Shown here: positions 11,047 through 23,041 of the stretch, one piece after another | Numbering within the stretch: position 1 is the first letter of the stretch | Layout: each line of letters opens with the position of its first letter | Source of the DNA: Acanthaster planci | Lineage: Eukaryota; Echinodermata; Asteroidea; Valvatida; Acanthasteridae | Reading direction: 5' to 3' | NCBI RefSeq assembly: GCF_001949145.1 | Contig: NW_019091442.1 | Location: forward strand, 1,041,531 to 1,105,530 | Length of the DNA stretch: 64,000 nucleotides | Notes under the pieces: model-generated | Seen by the model: only the letters and a program-made list of their open reading frames with translations | Databases searched by the model: none | What the model was told of the DNA's origin: nothing | Made by a program: the position numbers and the translations under genes

Positions 11047-13500
11047 GTACACTAAAAGAAATGCATCACACTGCAAGTCAAACTCCTTCAAATGCGTCAA
11101 ATAATTTCATCTAAAGCCACTGGCCAATCTTTGATTTACCAAAGGGAAGAGGGAAGAGAATGCCCAACATTAACAGGTGAAACCTGAATACATAAGCAGG
11201 CTATGCATTTTGTTTATTCATCTAAGAGACATTTCTGTCTTGAAAGTTATTTGGGAGAAGACACAGGAAAGAAAGTATCCCCTCTTCCGTAAAATAACCA
11301 AAACATGAACACACACACAAAAAGAATTGAAAACAAATGGGGGACCAAGCAGGGGGTGTCAAACTCTGAATCTGCTGCTGTAAACAATTAACTCAAAACA
11401 ATGCTGCTCAGGGTCTCAACAAAACGTAAAAAACAAAAATACAGTCAAACTGCAGATAAATTCTGCTCGAATTGACTGCATAATTACACGTAAAGAAAGA
11501 GAAAGCAATCTAAAAATCCTCACCTTTCAGAGCTTCACAGTCATTCATAACACAAAAATAAAGACTTTTAAATGCCAGCTCATTACACAGAAACTTCAAA
11601 CTCATATACACTGTGAACACTGTTACTAACTTGACACAATACCACTTCTTCATGTTTCTTTAGAACTATTTTCAGCTCATTAAATTTCTAAACAATTATA
11701 CACCAATCCTTAAATGGATCCTCCATTTAGGGCCATAAAAAGCCCAGTTACACGTACACTGTACATGTATGTACATCCATCACAGCTACACTATGAACAT
11801 CTAACAAAAGAAACACAGTATCCATTGTTATTGCACTTTTTTTTACACATGGTTGCAAAGAGAAATAAAGCAAGGGATCATGAATGCAGGTTGACAGGAC
11901 ATTTTTAGTCAAACTGCTGACATCACTGACTAAAAGGGATAAGCTTTTACAGTGATGCACATGAACATGTAGACACATCTTTGAATTGAAACTTGTGTTT
12001 GAATGGTACAAACTTTAACCTGAAGTTTGCATAAGCATACTATTTACCAATTACCCGGAATGTATGCAACTAAAAGTAAAATTGTTTAAGGACTTGTCAG
12101 ACCATCTAGAACAGTTCAAGAGGTTTGTCAGCAGTTTGGCAGGAAAAAGTATGCTACGGGAAATACAGGAAAGGGTATTTATTTAGTTGCATCATTAGGG
12201 TAAAAGCTTTCATACATAAAGTTTCAATAAGGATCAGCCTAAAAGAACAGCTAAACGTTGTACATGTAGTCCAGAGTAAGCAATAAGATCCAGGGCTGGG
12301 GAATTGACAACAGAGTACTACCAAGTAGGTTTTTTTTCACTACATTCCATGTACATGTACCATACAACGTATGTGATCCACAACAAAAATAGTTGAGGTT
12401 CTATCTTCCTGTAGATAATTTCTTACCGCACACATAATGTACACGTTCTTCAGGTACAGTAAGTCAAGTGGTGTGCCAGACATGACACAATCCCTAGGCT
12501 TCTAACAGCATCTTGTACAACGTTTAACCTGCCTTTTGTAATCTAATCAGGTTCTTGACACTTTCTCGTATAAAAATATTTCCAAATAACATTACAACAA
12601 AGTGCCCTATAGACCTACTGTATGCCATTCCAGTCAAACCGTATTTCAGATTTTTCGGTCAAATGGTGATCCGTGTTAACTTAAGGCATTTTAATCAAGT
12701 GTATTTCTGACTTTTTATTCAGTTAATCAAGTACAAATGCCTGCTAAGCTTTTTTATATTTTTCCTGGCATGCCATTTGAAGCAAAATACACGTAAATGT
12801 TCACAAAAGAGATGGACTTGAAGATAACAGAGCTTCTACTCATAGCAGCTGTTCCCATCCAAACATCTTCATAAAACACCGAGGCATAAAACTGACCAAG
12901 AAAATTTCATGACTGCTACTAGAGCAGCAACTTTACAATTGTAAGCTGATAAAATCCTGAATAGCTATTTGATGGAACTTTACATGGGACAAATGTATTA
13001 AAGCAACAGATTATGAGTTTAAAGCCCACTAAAGAAACCTTGTGCTTATTCTTCCCTGCGAAACCACTGAGCATTATAAATAACTTGCATTTGGTAAACA
13101 CAAGTAAATATCTAAGTACATGTAGATATGTCAATGATGCAAAATCCCATCACCAGTCTCTGACTGCTGTAACTTCAGCTGATTCATCCAACTGAGCCCA
13201 ACAAGCTCAACTGATAGGTGGAATATTTCCACTAGCAGACAGGGGCACCCATAAGCTTATGAATTTTGTTCCCACAAGCTCCTATATACCGGTAGCACAA
13301 AACACTCATATACAGTGTTTAGCCCTAACCCTGGAAGTTCAGTGTAAATAATATTTAGTCTTATTATTTTTGGCATGCTTAACAGAGGGAAAAATCAAAT
13401 ATTCGATTTAACTACATCCTGTAGATTTTTCTTATTAAAAAAAATTATTTCCAAGGATGGATTTGCACTTGGGAGATGTTAATTTTTTGTTTTGTTTTTG

Positions 13501-13700
13501 TTTTGGCCCTGCCCGGCATGTATCATAACACTGCATACTCAGTGTTTGCCCCAAAGGCTTGTGGAAACAACCACAAGTGAACATATACTTGGGTGGGACT
13601 CGAACCCACGACTTCCTGCTTACTAGTGTAGATGTCCTCCTTACTAGTGCAGACATTACTGAGTGTTATCAGTGTATCATACATGTTGGGCAGGGCAAAA
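13501..13700. mobile_element. Inverted-repeat element with a tRNA B-box-like core
   Basis: The left end GCCCTGCCCGGCATGTATCA and the right end TGATACATGTTGGGCAGGGC (mirror sequence, allowing mismatches) face each other about 200 bp apart. On the minus strand the core has GTGGGTTCGAGTCCCACC, the T-arm of a tRNA with its paired stem. No complete tRNA cloverleaf is seen. It could be a tRNA-derived SINE or a MITE that captured one. Confidence 0.5.
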
Positions 13701-14185
13701 AAAAAAAACGTTAAAACAAGTGTTTATTGTAGCAGCCAGCAAAGCAGCAGAGGGATGACAGGCCACTGACTAACATGGGTTAAAATGTTTACAATAGTAT
13801 ATTGCAAAGCAAAGGTTAGAGAGGATCCAATGGGAATATTTAAAGCTTAACCAATCCACAAAGACACATGCAAACAAAAACTCAACTTTATGTTCCTTAA
13901 TGTGTGAATATTGATATCCCCTAGGTTTGGTATCAGCAATTCAACCAGTCTGCAAGATTACATGTATCTTGACTTCATATGAGGGTTCCTGTTGTGTATG
14001 TAGACACAACACAAAATATGCTGTGTTTCTGACATCTTAAACCTACACTGCATCCTGGGAACCATTTCACAACACTTGTACTAAACATGGTATCTTGAAG
14101 CTTACATGTAATGTTTAGTTAATAATAAATTCACAAATTTCCCTATGAATACGTTATTTTTCGGGCAAAATGAAAATGATGTACA

Positions 14186-14429
14186 GGTAAAGCCAGAAAT
14201 TAGGGGTTCAAAAGTGTGACTTTTTGTGTCCCTGTTACATCTGATAATTGTAATTTGACATGAAAATATCACCACATTTGATTTCAAACTATTACTTTTT
14301 GTTTGGCAAGTAATTTGCATTAATTTCATCACTCTTGATAATTAGAAAATGTGTTCTGAACATACAAAATCATACGTCAGATGTAACAGGGACAAACAAA
14401 AACTGGACCTCTAATTTCTGGAATTCCCC
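14186..14429. mobile_element. Foldback MITE, copy 1
   Basis: The inverted ends are AAATTAGGGGTTC...GTCCCTGTTACATCTGA and ATGTAACAGGGAC...GGACCTCTAATTTCTGG. GTACA lies directly on both sides (14181-14185 and 14430-14434), a likely 5-bp target duplication. The sequence is clearly the same family as 37786-38029. Confidence 0.65.
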
Positions 14430-16762
14430 GTACACATGTGTCAACAAACTGACTGGAAATAAACTCATACATGTAATTAGCATCGGATGCAGATACCACA
14501 TCTACAATCCACCCAAACAAAATGGGTCACAAGTCACCTAAGCCAGTTTTGAGCTTTGCCTTTAAAAGGATCTTGCTTGATATCCCGTTAATAGGAACCC
14601 CTAACACATTCACCCATGTAACACCATTTTCATCAGGATGCCAAATAAGATGATGTGCCAAAGCAAAGAGCTCAGTTGGGTCTATAAGAAAAGGCCTTTA
14701 AGACTCATTTTGTGGGATCAAGTCACTTTTTTATAGCAGAAGCCATACAGCTCGCTTCAAAAAGGTACTTCATGAGTGATGGTGACCTCAAGATATGCAA
14801 AACGTCAACTATGCTTTACTTCTTATTTCAGTTCTGAGCACAGTGAAATGGTTCATACGAGGCACAACAGTGACAGGTTACACATCATCGGTTGAGTTAT
14901 GGTCAAATGTCATAAAACTCAAACCCAGCACACTCTTTATCCATGCTGTTAATGCTACAGTATGTTGACTTTTCAAGTTTTACAAGGCAGCACATTTGTT
15001 ATTAAAGACAGGTGAAATTGAAATCAAAAATTTTTAACAGAATTTTTTGGAACAGGAACCCTCCAGATTGTACAGACTGTGCGGTATAGAAATTGGTACC
15101 TGGTGTACTGCGTCCTTCCTCTGCAACTTCTTCCTCTTGAAGGTGATATCATCAAGAATAATGCAAGGTAAAATTCTGTGATTTTTCATGTATCATACAG
15201 AACACAAATATGCAAACATGTACACGTAAATTATATTACTTGTATTCTCAAGCTGTTCACTCACCAAAAAAGTAAACTCCAATACCAAGTAAGAACAGTT
15301 GAATCAAGGGAAAGGATTTTTAAAAATGCAGCACTGGATGTTTGACTTATAACCAAGGGGTAGGGGTTACATTTTAAACTTTTGATCTAAAGTTTCATAT
15401 ACAGTTTTCCATCGTATTTTGCTCTGCCCAGTTGGACCATCAACATGAACAATTACAAAAATCACATTTTCAAGATGTCTCACTCTTAAGCAGAATCTGA
15501 ACATTACAGTGTTTAGATACCAACAAACATTCCAATGCGAACTTTGTCCGTTCTAATTGCAAATACACATACCCACTGCTTTAGAAAAATGCATGTTCCT
15601 GAATGGGAACATTGATGTATACGTGTGCACATTACTTAGGTAACAGCATGTTACTTATAGAAATACAGCTAGTTTTTACATGGAACATGCAGTGTTCCGT
15701 ACAAAAAATATACTCCAGTTAGAACAAAAGTGTTCCACTCCTGATTTTTGAGATGTTCCCTTTCTTAAACAAGTCTATTCTTTGCACAAAAGTAAAAATG
15801 TTGACAGCCAATTATTCATTATTTTACAACCTTGCATGAGGAGTTAGCTAATGACTCTCTCTGAATGGACAGCTAGCCAAGAACTGCAACTGGGCCAGCA
15901 ATAACGTACAAGCCAGGCATGAACTGCATGTTCAAAGGTTTCTGGTATAGTAACATGGCTAAAATTAAGAGCCAGTGACTATAGCAACAGTGCATAGGAA
16001 ACAAATGGGTGAGTGGTAGCCATCAGACTGACTCAAAGACCAGAATCGTTGCAATTACGGGCTAATTATTGTGACCTGTAAAATCAAAATGGTTCTGGCC
16101 ACATTGATAAAAGACAAAGAGCAGTGGGGTGTCACTCATAAAGAAGGTGCTGCAAGCAACTCCCTTTGACTGTTTTGGTAGTTGTTTTTTCATATTGGCT
16201 GAACAAAAATGTTGAGTGAAACAGAGGTACATGTACATTTAAAAATAATGGGGATGTTGCGCAGCAACGGAATGGATACAAGCCAAGCCAAGTCAACACA
16301 CAAGACCCAAGATCCACCCTGGCCAAAGGGTCACCTATACCCAAAGACAACTTGTTAGGGCAAATCTGCTCCAAGCAGAACAAAAGAGGGCTTTTTTTTG
16401 GTAATCACCACATAGGCGCACCATGAAGAGCGCATACGTGTTTGACGCAAAGCACGCTGAGTATGAGTAACTAATTTAATCCGGTATGTGTGGTCTTTGA
16501 GTACATGTACATGTAGAACGCATGCAAGAACCTGCTTGTAACCACATGTCTCTCTTTTCGCCGATTGCGGGTGCACTTCAGCCCAGGGGGGATAATTCCA
16601 TCACCCTCCCCTACCTAGGCAGTACATCCCAGCACATCCTCCACAAGCACGGTATTCGAGAGTACCATATAGCACCCATAATAATATAGAACCTGCTGAC
16701 CTCCCACAAGGCTCAGCCAAATCTATAGCACAGGCCAGGAATGTACAAGTTTCCCTGCCAAT

Positions 16763-16928
16763 CAGAGTCGTAGTCGAGACCACTTAAGACCTTTACAAGA
16801 CCTCTAGTCTGAATTCAAGCCACAAACTACCAGTATTCAAATGAACTGCAACAAAAGCATTCCTTTGTCATTGTTCACCCTGTTACTTGTGACTGTCTGG
16901 TCTTGTGATGGTCTCGACAGCAACACTG
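16763..16928. mobile_element. hAT-type non-autonomous element, 166 bp
   Basis: The element runs from CAGAGTCGTAGTCGAGACC to GGTCTCGACAGCAACACTG and is flanked by a perfect 8-bp duplication CTGCCAAT (16755-16762 and 16929-16936). The interior holds the shared core CAAATGAACTGCAACAAAAG and TTGTCATTGTTCACCCTGTT. The 8-bp duplication with CAG...CTG ends is the hAT pattern. It has no coding capacity. Confidence 0.9.
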
Positions 16929-17165
16929 CTGCCAATGCAGCATCGGCGAGACTGGCACGGATCTTCCTACCAGACTCAAGGAACACAGAGCCTATGGCAG
17001 GAAAGGAGAAGTCGACAAGTCTGCCATAATCAGACACTCCCACACCCAACACCATCAGAAGCCAAGCCAAATTCATCACCAGCATTGCACATTGGTACTC
17101 TTCCCTCATCAGATAAGCCATCAAAATCCTCAAATGCAATTCACTTCTCACAACAGTATACAACG

Positions 17166-17263
17166 TATCATGTTTTATTTCTGTTGGACACTCGATGTTA
17201 GTTTCCTGAGGTATTGGAAATTAACATTGACCGTCCAACCGAAATAAACCATGTTATATTTGT
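17166..17263. repeat. Near-perfect 98-bp foldback
   Basis: An arm of about 43 bases beginning TCATGTTTTATTTCTGTTGG and ending TTAGTTTCC pairs with GGAAATTAACATTGACC...CCGAAATAAACCATG across a nine-base loop. The arms differ at only a few sites. It could be a MITE that lost its middle, or a hairpin RNA source. No target duplication is evident. Confidence 0.75.
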
Positions 17264-19559
17264 TTCACTATACCTCATACATTTTTATTTAATAACCTCT
17301 GAAAAAACGTCATCATGAAAGAAAAGTCCAATCCTTTTACAATACAGTAATTTTTGAGCACTTCCACCACATTTTGGACAACCTTCTTAGAGGAGGAGGC
17401 ATCCTTATTGTCCACAATACACCGTATTTTCTAGTTTGGCATTGCTACGTTGAAAAAATGGTGAGTGTCTTTAATGTGTGCCACCTGTGGCTAGGCTGGC
17501 ACCACCATGAGTTCACAGTACACCAGGGTGACAGTTCCTTGATTTTCTGCTCCTGCGCATACATTTTTCTGGGGCAACGGTTAAAAATGTATGTGTGTTT
17601 ACTTCTTGCATGAACGATCGTGAGTGCACTTGGCAAACAGCAAAAATAGCAGCCGGCGAGTGAATGCACTAGTGAGAGTTCCACAATCCATCATGAATAT
17701 ATATGAGATACAGTAATGTTGCTTGACTACCTTGGTAAAGGAGGACACTTATATTCGAGGGATGTTTGCTGAAAATATGTTTCAATAGTGAACAGAAAAA
17801 CATGTTTATGGTGCCGTCAGGAACCTAACTAATTCCCCTTTCCAAAACAAACATTTTTAGCTGACCAACCCTAACTTGCTCTATCCATGTGACCTTGGTT
17901 TGGCCTTCACTCAAAGAGGTTACAAACACTTTTGCTGAACAATAACATTAATTCTTAAGTCTTAAACTAAATAAAATCAAGCTACATCTACAAATCTCTC
18001 ACAATGTATTAAACTGTACTGTTCAAAGAATACTAACATCTTAAAAAAAAATTAAGGGCAATTTTTTAGAATTTGTTTTACCAAAAAAGGTTCACTGTTG
18101 ACATATTAGACGAAATCCCATTCATTGTCATTCTGATGTGTAACTTGTTGAATCCATGGCATCTGGCCTTTCTGTTCTCAAAGTAACTGAATTCTCAACT
18201 GAAAGCGACTTTAAGTACAACGTACATCATTTCTGTCCATCAAACCTTCACAACATTATCAACGTTTTGTACTGCACAAGTAATATCTCGTTATTTCTAG
18301 CTCATGAAAGACTTGAAATAAATTCTGGTCATCTTACAGGTAAATTTTGCAGATAATGTGACATGAAATATTTTGGTCAACCACAAAAGACAGTGCAAAT
18401 ATAATCATGCAGGAGCACATTTTGGTCAAACAATAATGCATGCTAGTGCTATCGAGGCCGTTCTTACCAAACTGCAAATAACTTGTGAGAAATGCAAAAC
18501 ACTCATTATTCTTTTCATTGATGAAGAAATTTCTGAACTTGTAAGTAATGCTGGTGTTTCTCTCATATGAACTTAAAAACTTGAATATGGTGTTACCCAC
18601 TTGTCGCCGGATAATGTGTAAACACAAAGTTTTCCTTATTTGTTCTGTGGAGGACATGTACATGTACACTCGTTCAGTAATTATTTTTTCATATCTGTGG
18701 TTGATGTATGAATGTGCTTGGTCTGGTCAAAATGCGGAAGATGATCTTACATCTGGATGCTACTCCTAAGTGGGCAGTGGTTGCTGCATATTGCCACTGT
18801 GCTGGCCAGGTGTATGTGCCAGTTGATGTGATTAATTACACACTTGCTGCCGGAAGATGGTTAACCGTTACGGGCACATAGGCTTTATACATGAAGCCAG
18901 GGAGCCCCAAACCAGACAAAAGAGCAGGGACTTATCACAAAAGACCGTACTCGGAACAAAAGACCAAGCTGCTGGGAATTGCTAACGTTATTTCAGTTGT
19001 CAATAGCGGAGGAAATCCGTCATTGTTTTGAAAGATTATACCACTGTTTGTGGCATTCAGCACTAACAGATTACCATAGGGGACAAAGCACTCCAGTGAT
19101 GAGCGATAGAATACCACTGCACGCTAATCTGGCCCCTATTGAAAAGATGCCCACCACTCACTGTGCCAATTTCGGGAACAAAAGAAACTTGTGTAACACT
19201 GCACAATCTGGGCTCTTTTTACCAAGCAGCAGGCCTGGCTGAAATACTCAGGCATCAACAGATGCTGTTAGAGTAGCCATCAGACAGTCATTTTTGTGTG
19301 TGTAAACATCCAGTAAATGTATTTATGATTTTTTTAAAGAATTTTGAAAACAGAAAATCTTGAAATCCCTTGGGTTTACATCACGCAACTTCGATTTCAA
19401 CCCAGCAGCAATTGGTTAATAAACAAAAGCAAAAGTGTTAGCCATATTTTGCTGCCCATTTTCAGAATCTGAAGAAGCTTCTTCACCTGACACAAGCTCA
19501 ACTGAAAGTGACATGGGTTCCTCTTGCCGAGAGGAAACAGCACAAAACTTCTGGACCGG

Positions 19560-20690
19560 CTTCTGATAATGTGACACTGAAACATCGCAATTTTCCAGCA
19601 ACATTGAAGTTCACGCAGCCAACTTGAAAAGTGACAGCTCGCTGCCAGACATTTTCCTGAAGTTTTACCAGATGGACACATCCATGACATCAACAATGAC
19701 ATGAACCAGCATGCTGACAGTAACAGTAAATAAAGGGAGCCATCAAAGAGAATGGTTTTTGACAAGGTAAATGCTGTCATAGCCCTCATCATCTTGATGG
19801 GTATCACACCTAAACCAGACATCAGATCCTATTGGAGACAGGATCCAATTCCTGAGGTATCACTCTTTGCTAGTGCAAGCCCAAAGGACAGACTTCTCCA
19901 GTTACTGGTGTATCTTCACTTCAACAGCGACACCAGTGATGATGGCATTGACCGACTGTACAGACTTTCACCAGTCACTGAAACATTGACAAAGATCTTA
20001 AGGACAGTAAAGCTGCCTGCACAAGACATCACGACCGATGATTCGTTGTGGAATTTCCATGGTTGCCTCAAATTCAAACAATTTAACCCAACCAAACGAG
20101 CCCAATTTGGCATCAAGTTTACAAGACCTGTCAGAGAGGTGGTAATGTGGCTGGCTACACATGGAACCTGAGAATCTAAACTGGAGAGGACTAGGGTACA
20201 ACATCTGGTTTAGCACCCAAATACTTTTTTTCAGCTTCGGGACCGACAGGCAAATGCCTGCAGTACTGAGTCAAAAACAGATGCCACCTGACTTGAAAAA
20301 TGTCAAACTGAGGCATGGAGAACAAGCATTTCGCTCCAGTTTCAGTGGTCTTCTAGCTCTCATGTGGAGGGACAACATGGAGGTATAAAGATGCTGACTA
20401 TGAAGCACTAGGTGACTATGGAGGAGTCCAGCAGAAAAGGCAAAGAAGGCAAGGCCATCCTGAAGCCTGCTTGTGTACTTGACTAAAAACCAAGTGAGGG
20501 GCAGAATTGATTTGTCTGGTCAACTTCATCCAGCCACCGCTGTGTGCGTAAGACCATCAAACGGTATAAGAAGTTATTCTTCTACATGTATTTGGTAGGC
20601 CTTTGCCTGGTGAACTCCTTCATTGTCTACCAACTACTTGGATACATCAAGGTTCCCGTGTGTACAGCCTTGTTTCAAGACATATCACAC
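19560..20690 (+). pseudogene. Decayed piggyBac transposase
   Basis: piggyBac transposases cut and paste DNA at TTAA. The frame from 19752 reads NAVIALIILMGITPKPDIRS, then SYWRQDP, RLLQLLVYLHFNSD, DRLYRLSPV, the catalytic-Asp motif TTDDSLWNFHG (about 20030-20065) and LKFKQFNPTKRAQFGIKF. After a stop near 20170 homology continues in other frames with GYTWNLRIYTGED-like, LAPKYFF-like and finally KRYKKLFFYMYLVGLCLVNS (about 20560-20620), the family C-terminal region. Upstream bases to about 19560 may be the degraded N-terminus. Several frameshifts and stops show that it is dead. No flanking TTAA or terminal repeats were identified. Confidence 0.88.
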
Positions 20691-20699
20691 CAAACACAA

Positions 20700-21145
20700 T
20701 TTTTGAAAGCGTAAATTTAGTTATATTTGTATAAATCCCAAAATGCAATACAAGTTTGAACTTTTGGTTACTGAAGAATTTGAAATCAAGACATTCAGTC
20801 ACTTATAAATGTATAACACATTATTCCCCGTTATAATTGTTTAAGTCCTAACCGTAAAAAAGTGCTTGAACTTTTGCCAACTAGAATTTCAGAGCAAAAA
20901 CTCCTCATTCATAATCACGTAAAGCATTATTTGATGTCATAATTATGTAAGTCCCGATTGTCAAAATAAGCGGGATGTTCTGCTATCTGCAAAATTTCAG
21001 AGCCAAAAATCTATCACTCATAAATGTGCATGTACATGTACAGTGTATCGTATTATTTGAGGTTATAATTGTACAAGTCTCAATCTTCAAAATAAGCAGG
21101 ATGTTTTGCTAACTGCAGAATTTCAGAGCAAAAATTACAATACTT
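20700..21145. repeat. Degenerate tandem repeat, unit about 100-130 bp
   Basis: The block TTATAATTGTNNAAGTC followed by AAAATAAGCRGGATGTT and AATTTCAGAGCNAAAA recurs about three to four times (near 20830, 20935 and 21060). The copies are diverged. It follows directly on the dead piggyBac gene and may be part of its 3' region or an older satellite. Confidence 0.6.
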
Positions 21146-21202
21146 TTGATGCCATCTTCTTTGCACGGTAAATTGAGAAAAATACATCAGTTCCGTTGTT
21201 AC

Positions 21203-21382
21203 CAATTTTGTATTTGAGTCCATCACAAGTCCATCACAAGTCACTAAGTCTTAAATCAATTCCCAAGCTATTCAAATGAACTGTGACAAAAGTAGTCTGT
21301 TATCGTTGTTCACCCTCATGCCTTAGATTGGCCTCAGAAAGGACTTGTGACTGGACTTGTGATGGAATCAAATACAACACTG
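21203..21382. mobile_element. hAT-type non-autonomous element, 180 bp
   Basis: It is bracketed by a perfect 8-bp duplication GTTGTTAC (21195-21202 and 21383-21390). The left end CAATTTTGTATTTGAGTCC is a mutated form of the right end GGAATCAAATACAACACTG. The arms carry CATCACAAGTC repeats, and the middle carries the shared core TATTCAAATGAACTGTGACA. Confidence 0.9.
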
Positions 21383-21960
21383 GTTGTTACAGATAAAAAG
21401 GAAAAGGTAGTATTCATTTCATAAGCTGGAAGAAAAGAACCATTTTTATTTTGCCTTGTAATTGCCTTATTTTTATCATGAAGAAAAAAAGAAAAGGGAA
21501 AACTTTTATTTCATGAGCTAGAAAAAAAGAGAACTATTTTTACTTTCCTTTGTCTTATTTTTGCCTCATTTTCATCATGTACAAAAAACCCCAAAATGAA
21601 CACTTTCATTTCAATAAAGAAGAAACAGGAACTTTTTACTTTGCCTTTAAACTGCCTACTTTCATCATAAGAACGAGAGCAAGAAATACTGCCATTAATT
21701 AAATGAAAATTCCCCCCTCCCTCTATCCAAAATAATCCAGTAATGCTTTTCTTCCGTAATTAGGACTGAACTGGTCTGGGAGCCAACACCACATTTAGAA
21801 GAACTAAGTGATAACAGACCTTCCTTGTTTGGGTAAACTGATTTGCTGGGGAGTGGAACCACACAACAGAGATAAGGTTACACAACCCAACTGGCAACTC
21901 CTTTGTATCGAAACAATTGGCAAAAAACATACATGACCAAGGGTGACACCTATGCTTTAA

Positions 21961-22369
21961 CCCTCAAGGAACCAGGTTATTTTGACCCATCTCACAGCCA
22001 GGGGCCCCCAAGAATTCGGCTATACCATGTCCAATTTTTTTTAGAACTTGGCATACATATACACAAATTACAAATGTGAAGTTTAAACTCAATCAGAAAT
22101 ACGTGTTCATGTACGGTTTTGTTGTAATGGTCATTTGAAGTTCATGGCTACGTAAGTGCCAGTACGCATGCATTGAGCACCGTAGGGGAAAACATTTTTG
22201 TCTGACCCCTCTTGGAAAAATGAGCGCTGCGCCAGAACCGTATGTTCGACTTTTGCAAAAATGGTGTCAAAATGGCTGCAAAGAGTGGCTCTTCAAGGAT
22301 TCAAAAAAAATGCACTGCAGGGATATTGCAAAAAAGTTGGCGATTGCCCCCCTCCGGGCTCTTTAAGGG
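21961..22369. mobile_element. piggyBac-like MITE, 409 bp, TTAA-flanked
   Basis: TTAA at 21957-21960 and 22370-22373 flanks CCCTCAAGGAACCAGG at the left and, inverted, CCCTTAAAGAGCCCGG at the right. The TTAA target and CCC-start inverted ends fit the piggyBac class. A dead piggyBac transposase lies 1.3 kb away. No coding frame was recognised. Confidence 0.75.
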
Positions 22370-22964
22370 TTAAACCTTTTGTACGTGAACCAGTTGGTGT
22401 CTGGACACATACTTCAATTTTTACCAGGGCCAGTTGAAAAATGGCCGAACAGAAGAATGCAGGGAGAAAGGAGTGAAAATACTGATGCCTCAAACTCAGG
22501 AGTTGTGTGTCCCTACACATTTTATGGGCGCCAAAAATAAATTGCAAGGTTGTAGAATATAACAAGGAAACCCCAAACCAGCAATTTTTATTCAGGGAAG
22601 AAAACCCAACGACAAAATAGTAATTTGTATCTACATGACTCTCCATGCAAGGTTGTTGTCACATATTATTGTAGTTGTATAAGACACCAACGAACAGCTG
22701 CTGAACATTAACTGATTCAGAAGAGTGACATGTACGAAAAGAGGAAAATTCAAGCATTGTGTGAAACAAATACCGCGCATTTCACATTCATGCAATAAAA
22801 AAAGCTTCCTCGGCTTTCCTTCCTGGAATAGAACATTCAATCTGTAACCTCCCAAAATTTTTCTCACCAATGAACTATTTATGATTTTTATAATGCACAA
22901 TTAATTTCAGCAATTTCAAAGATGCTGGACCAGCATGAAAACAGTGTGTGCATGAGCCACTTAC

Positions 22965-23041
22965 CCTCCTCTCCAGGTGATGAGACTGATGAGATATCAA
23001 CAAAAGCTGTTCCAATGTAGTCATCATTGGACACACGATCC
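22965..23041 (-). CDS. Ferlin exon: C2C last calcium loop
   Basis: It completes the Trp codon and reads DRVSNDDYIGTAFVDISSV, then SSPGEE. Together with the previous exon the third C2 loop is RDWDRVSNDD, acidic enough for calcium binding. The acceptor is atag|gga and the donor agg|gtaagt. The next intron is 14.4 kb. Confidence 0.93.

Larger units (their letters stand above)
8566..22964. other. Ferlin intron, 14.4 kb, transposon-rich
   Basis: This is the largest intron in the window and splits C2C. It holds the hAT-type elements at 10506, 16763 and 21203, inverted-repeat elements near 13501, 14186 and 17166, a dead piggyBac gene near 19.6-20.7 kb, degenerate tandem repeats at 20.7-21.1 kb and a TTAA-flanked element at 21961. 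Stretches such as 8.6-10.4, 11.1-13.4 and 14.6-16.7 kb show nothing I can name. Confidence 0.7.

Noticed and set aside
10486-11100. Open frames of 109-204 codons on the minus strand with QSNHK/ASQITS repeats
   Set aside because: They are the three-frame translation of the 38-bp minisatellite, in a non-coding hAT-type element.
13560-13660. Complete tRNA gene
   Set aside because: Only the T-arm is present. Acceptor, D- and anticodon arms cannot be drawn.
15105-15175. Possible minus-strand ferlin cassette exon (LDDITFKRKKLQRKDAVH, donor CAG|GTACCA)
   Set aside because: The nearest acceptor gives phases that do not match a 1-1 cassette needed between the exons at 22965 and 8565, and no ferlin homology was seen.
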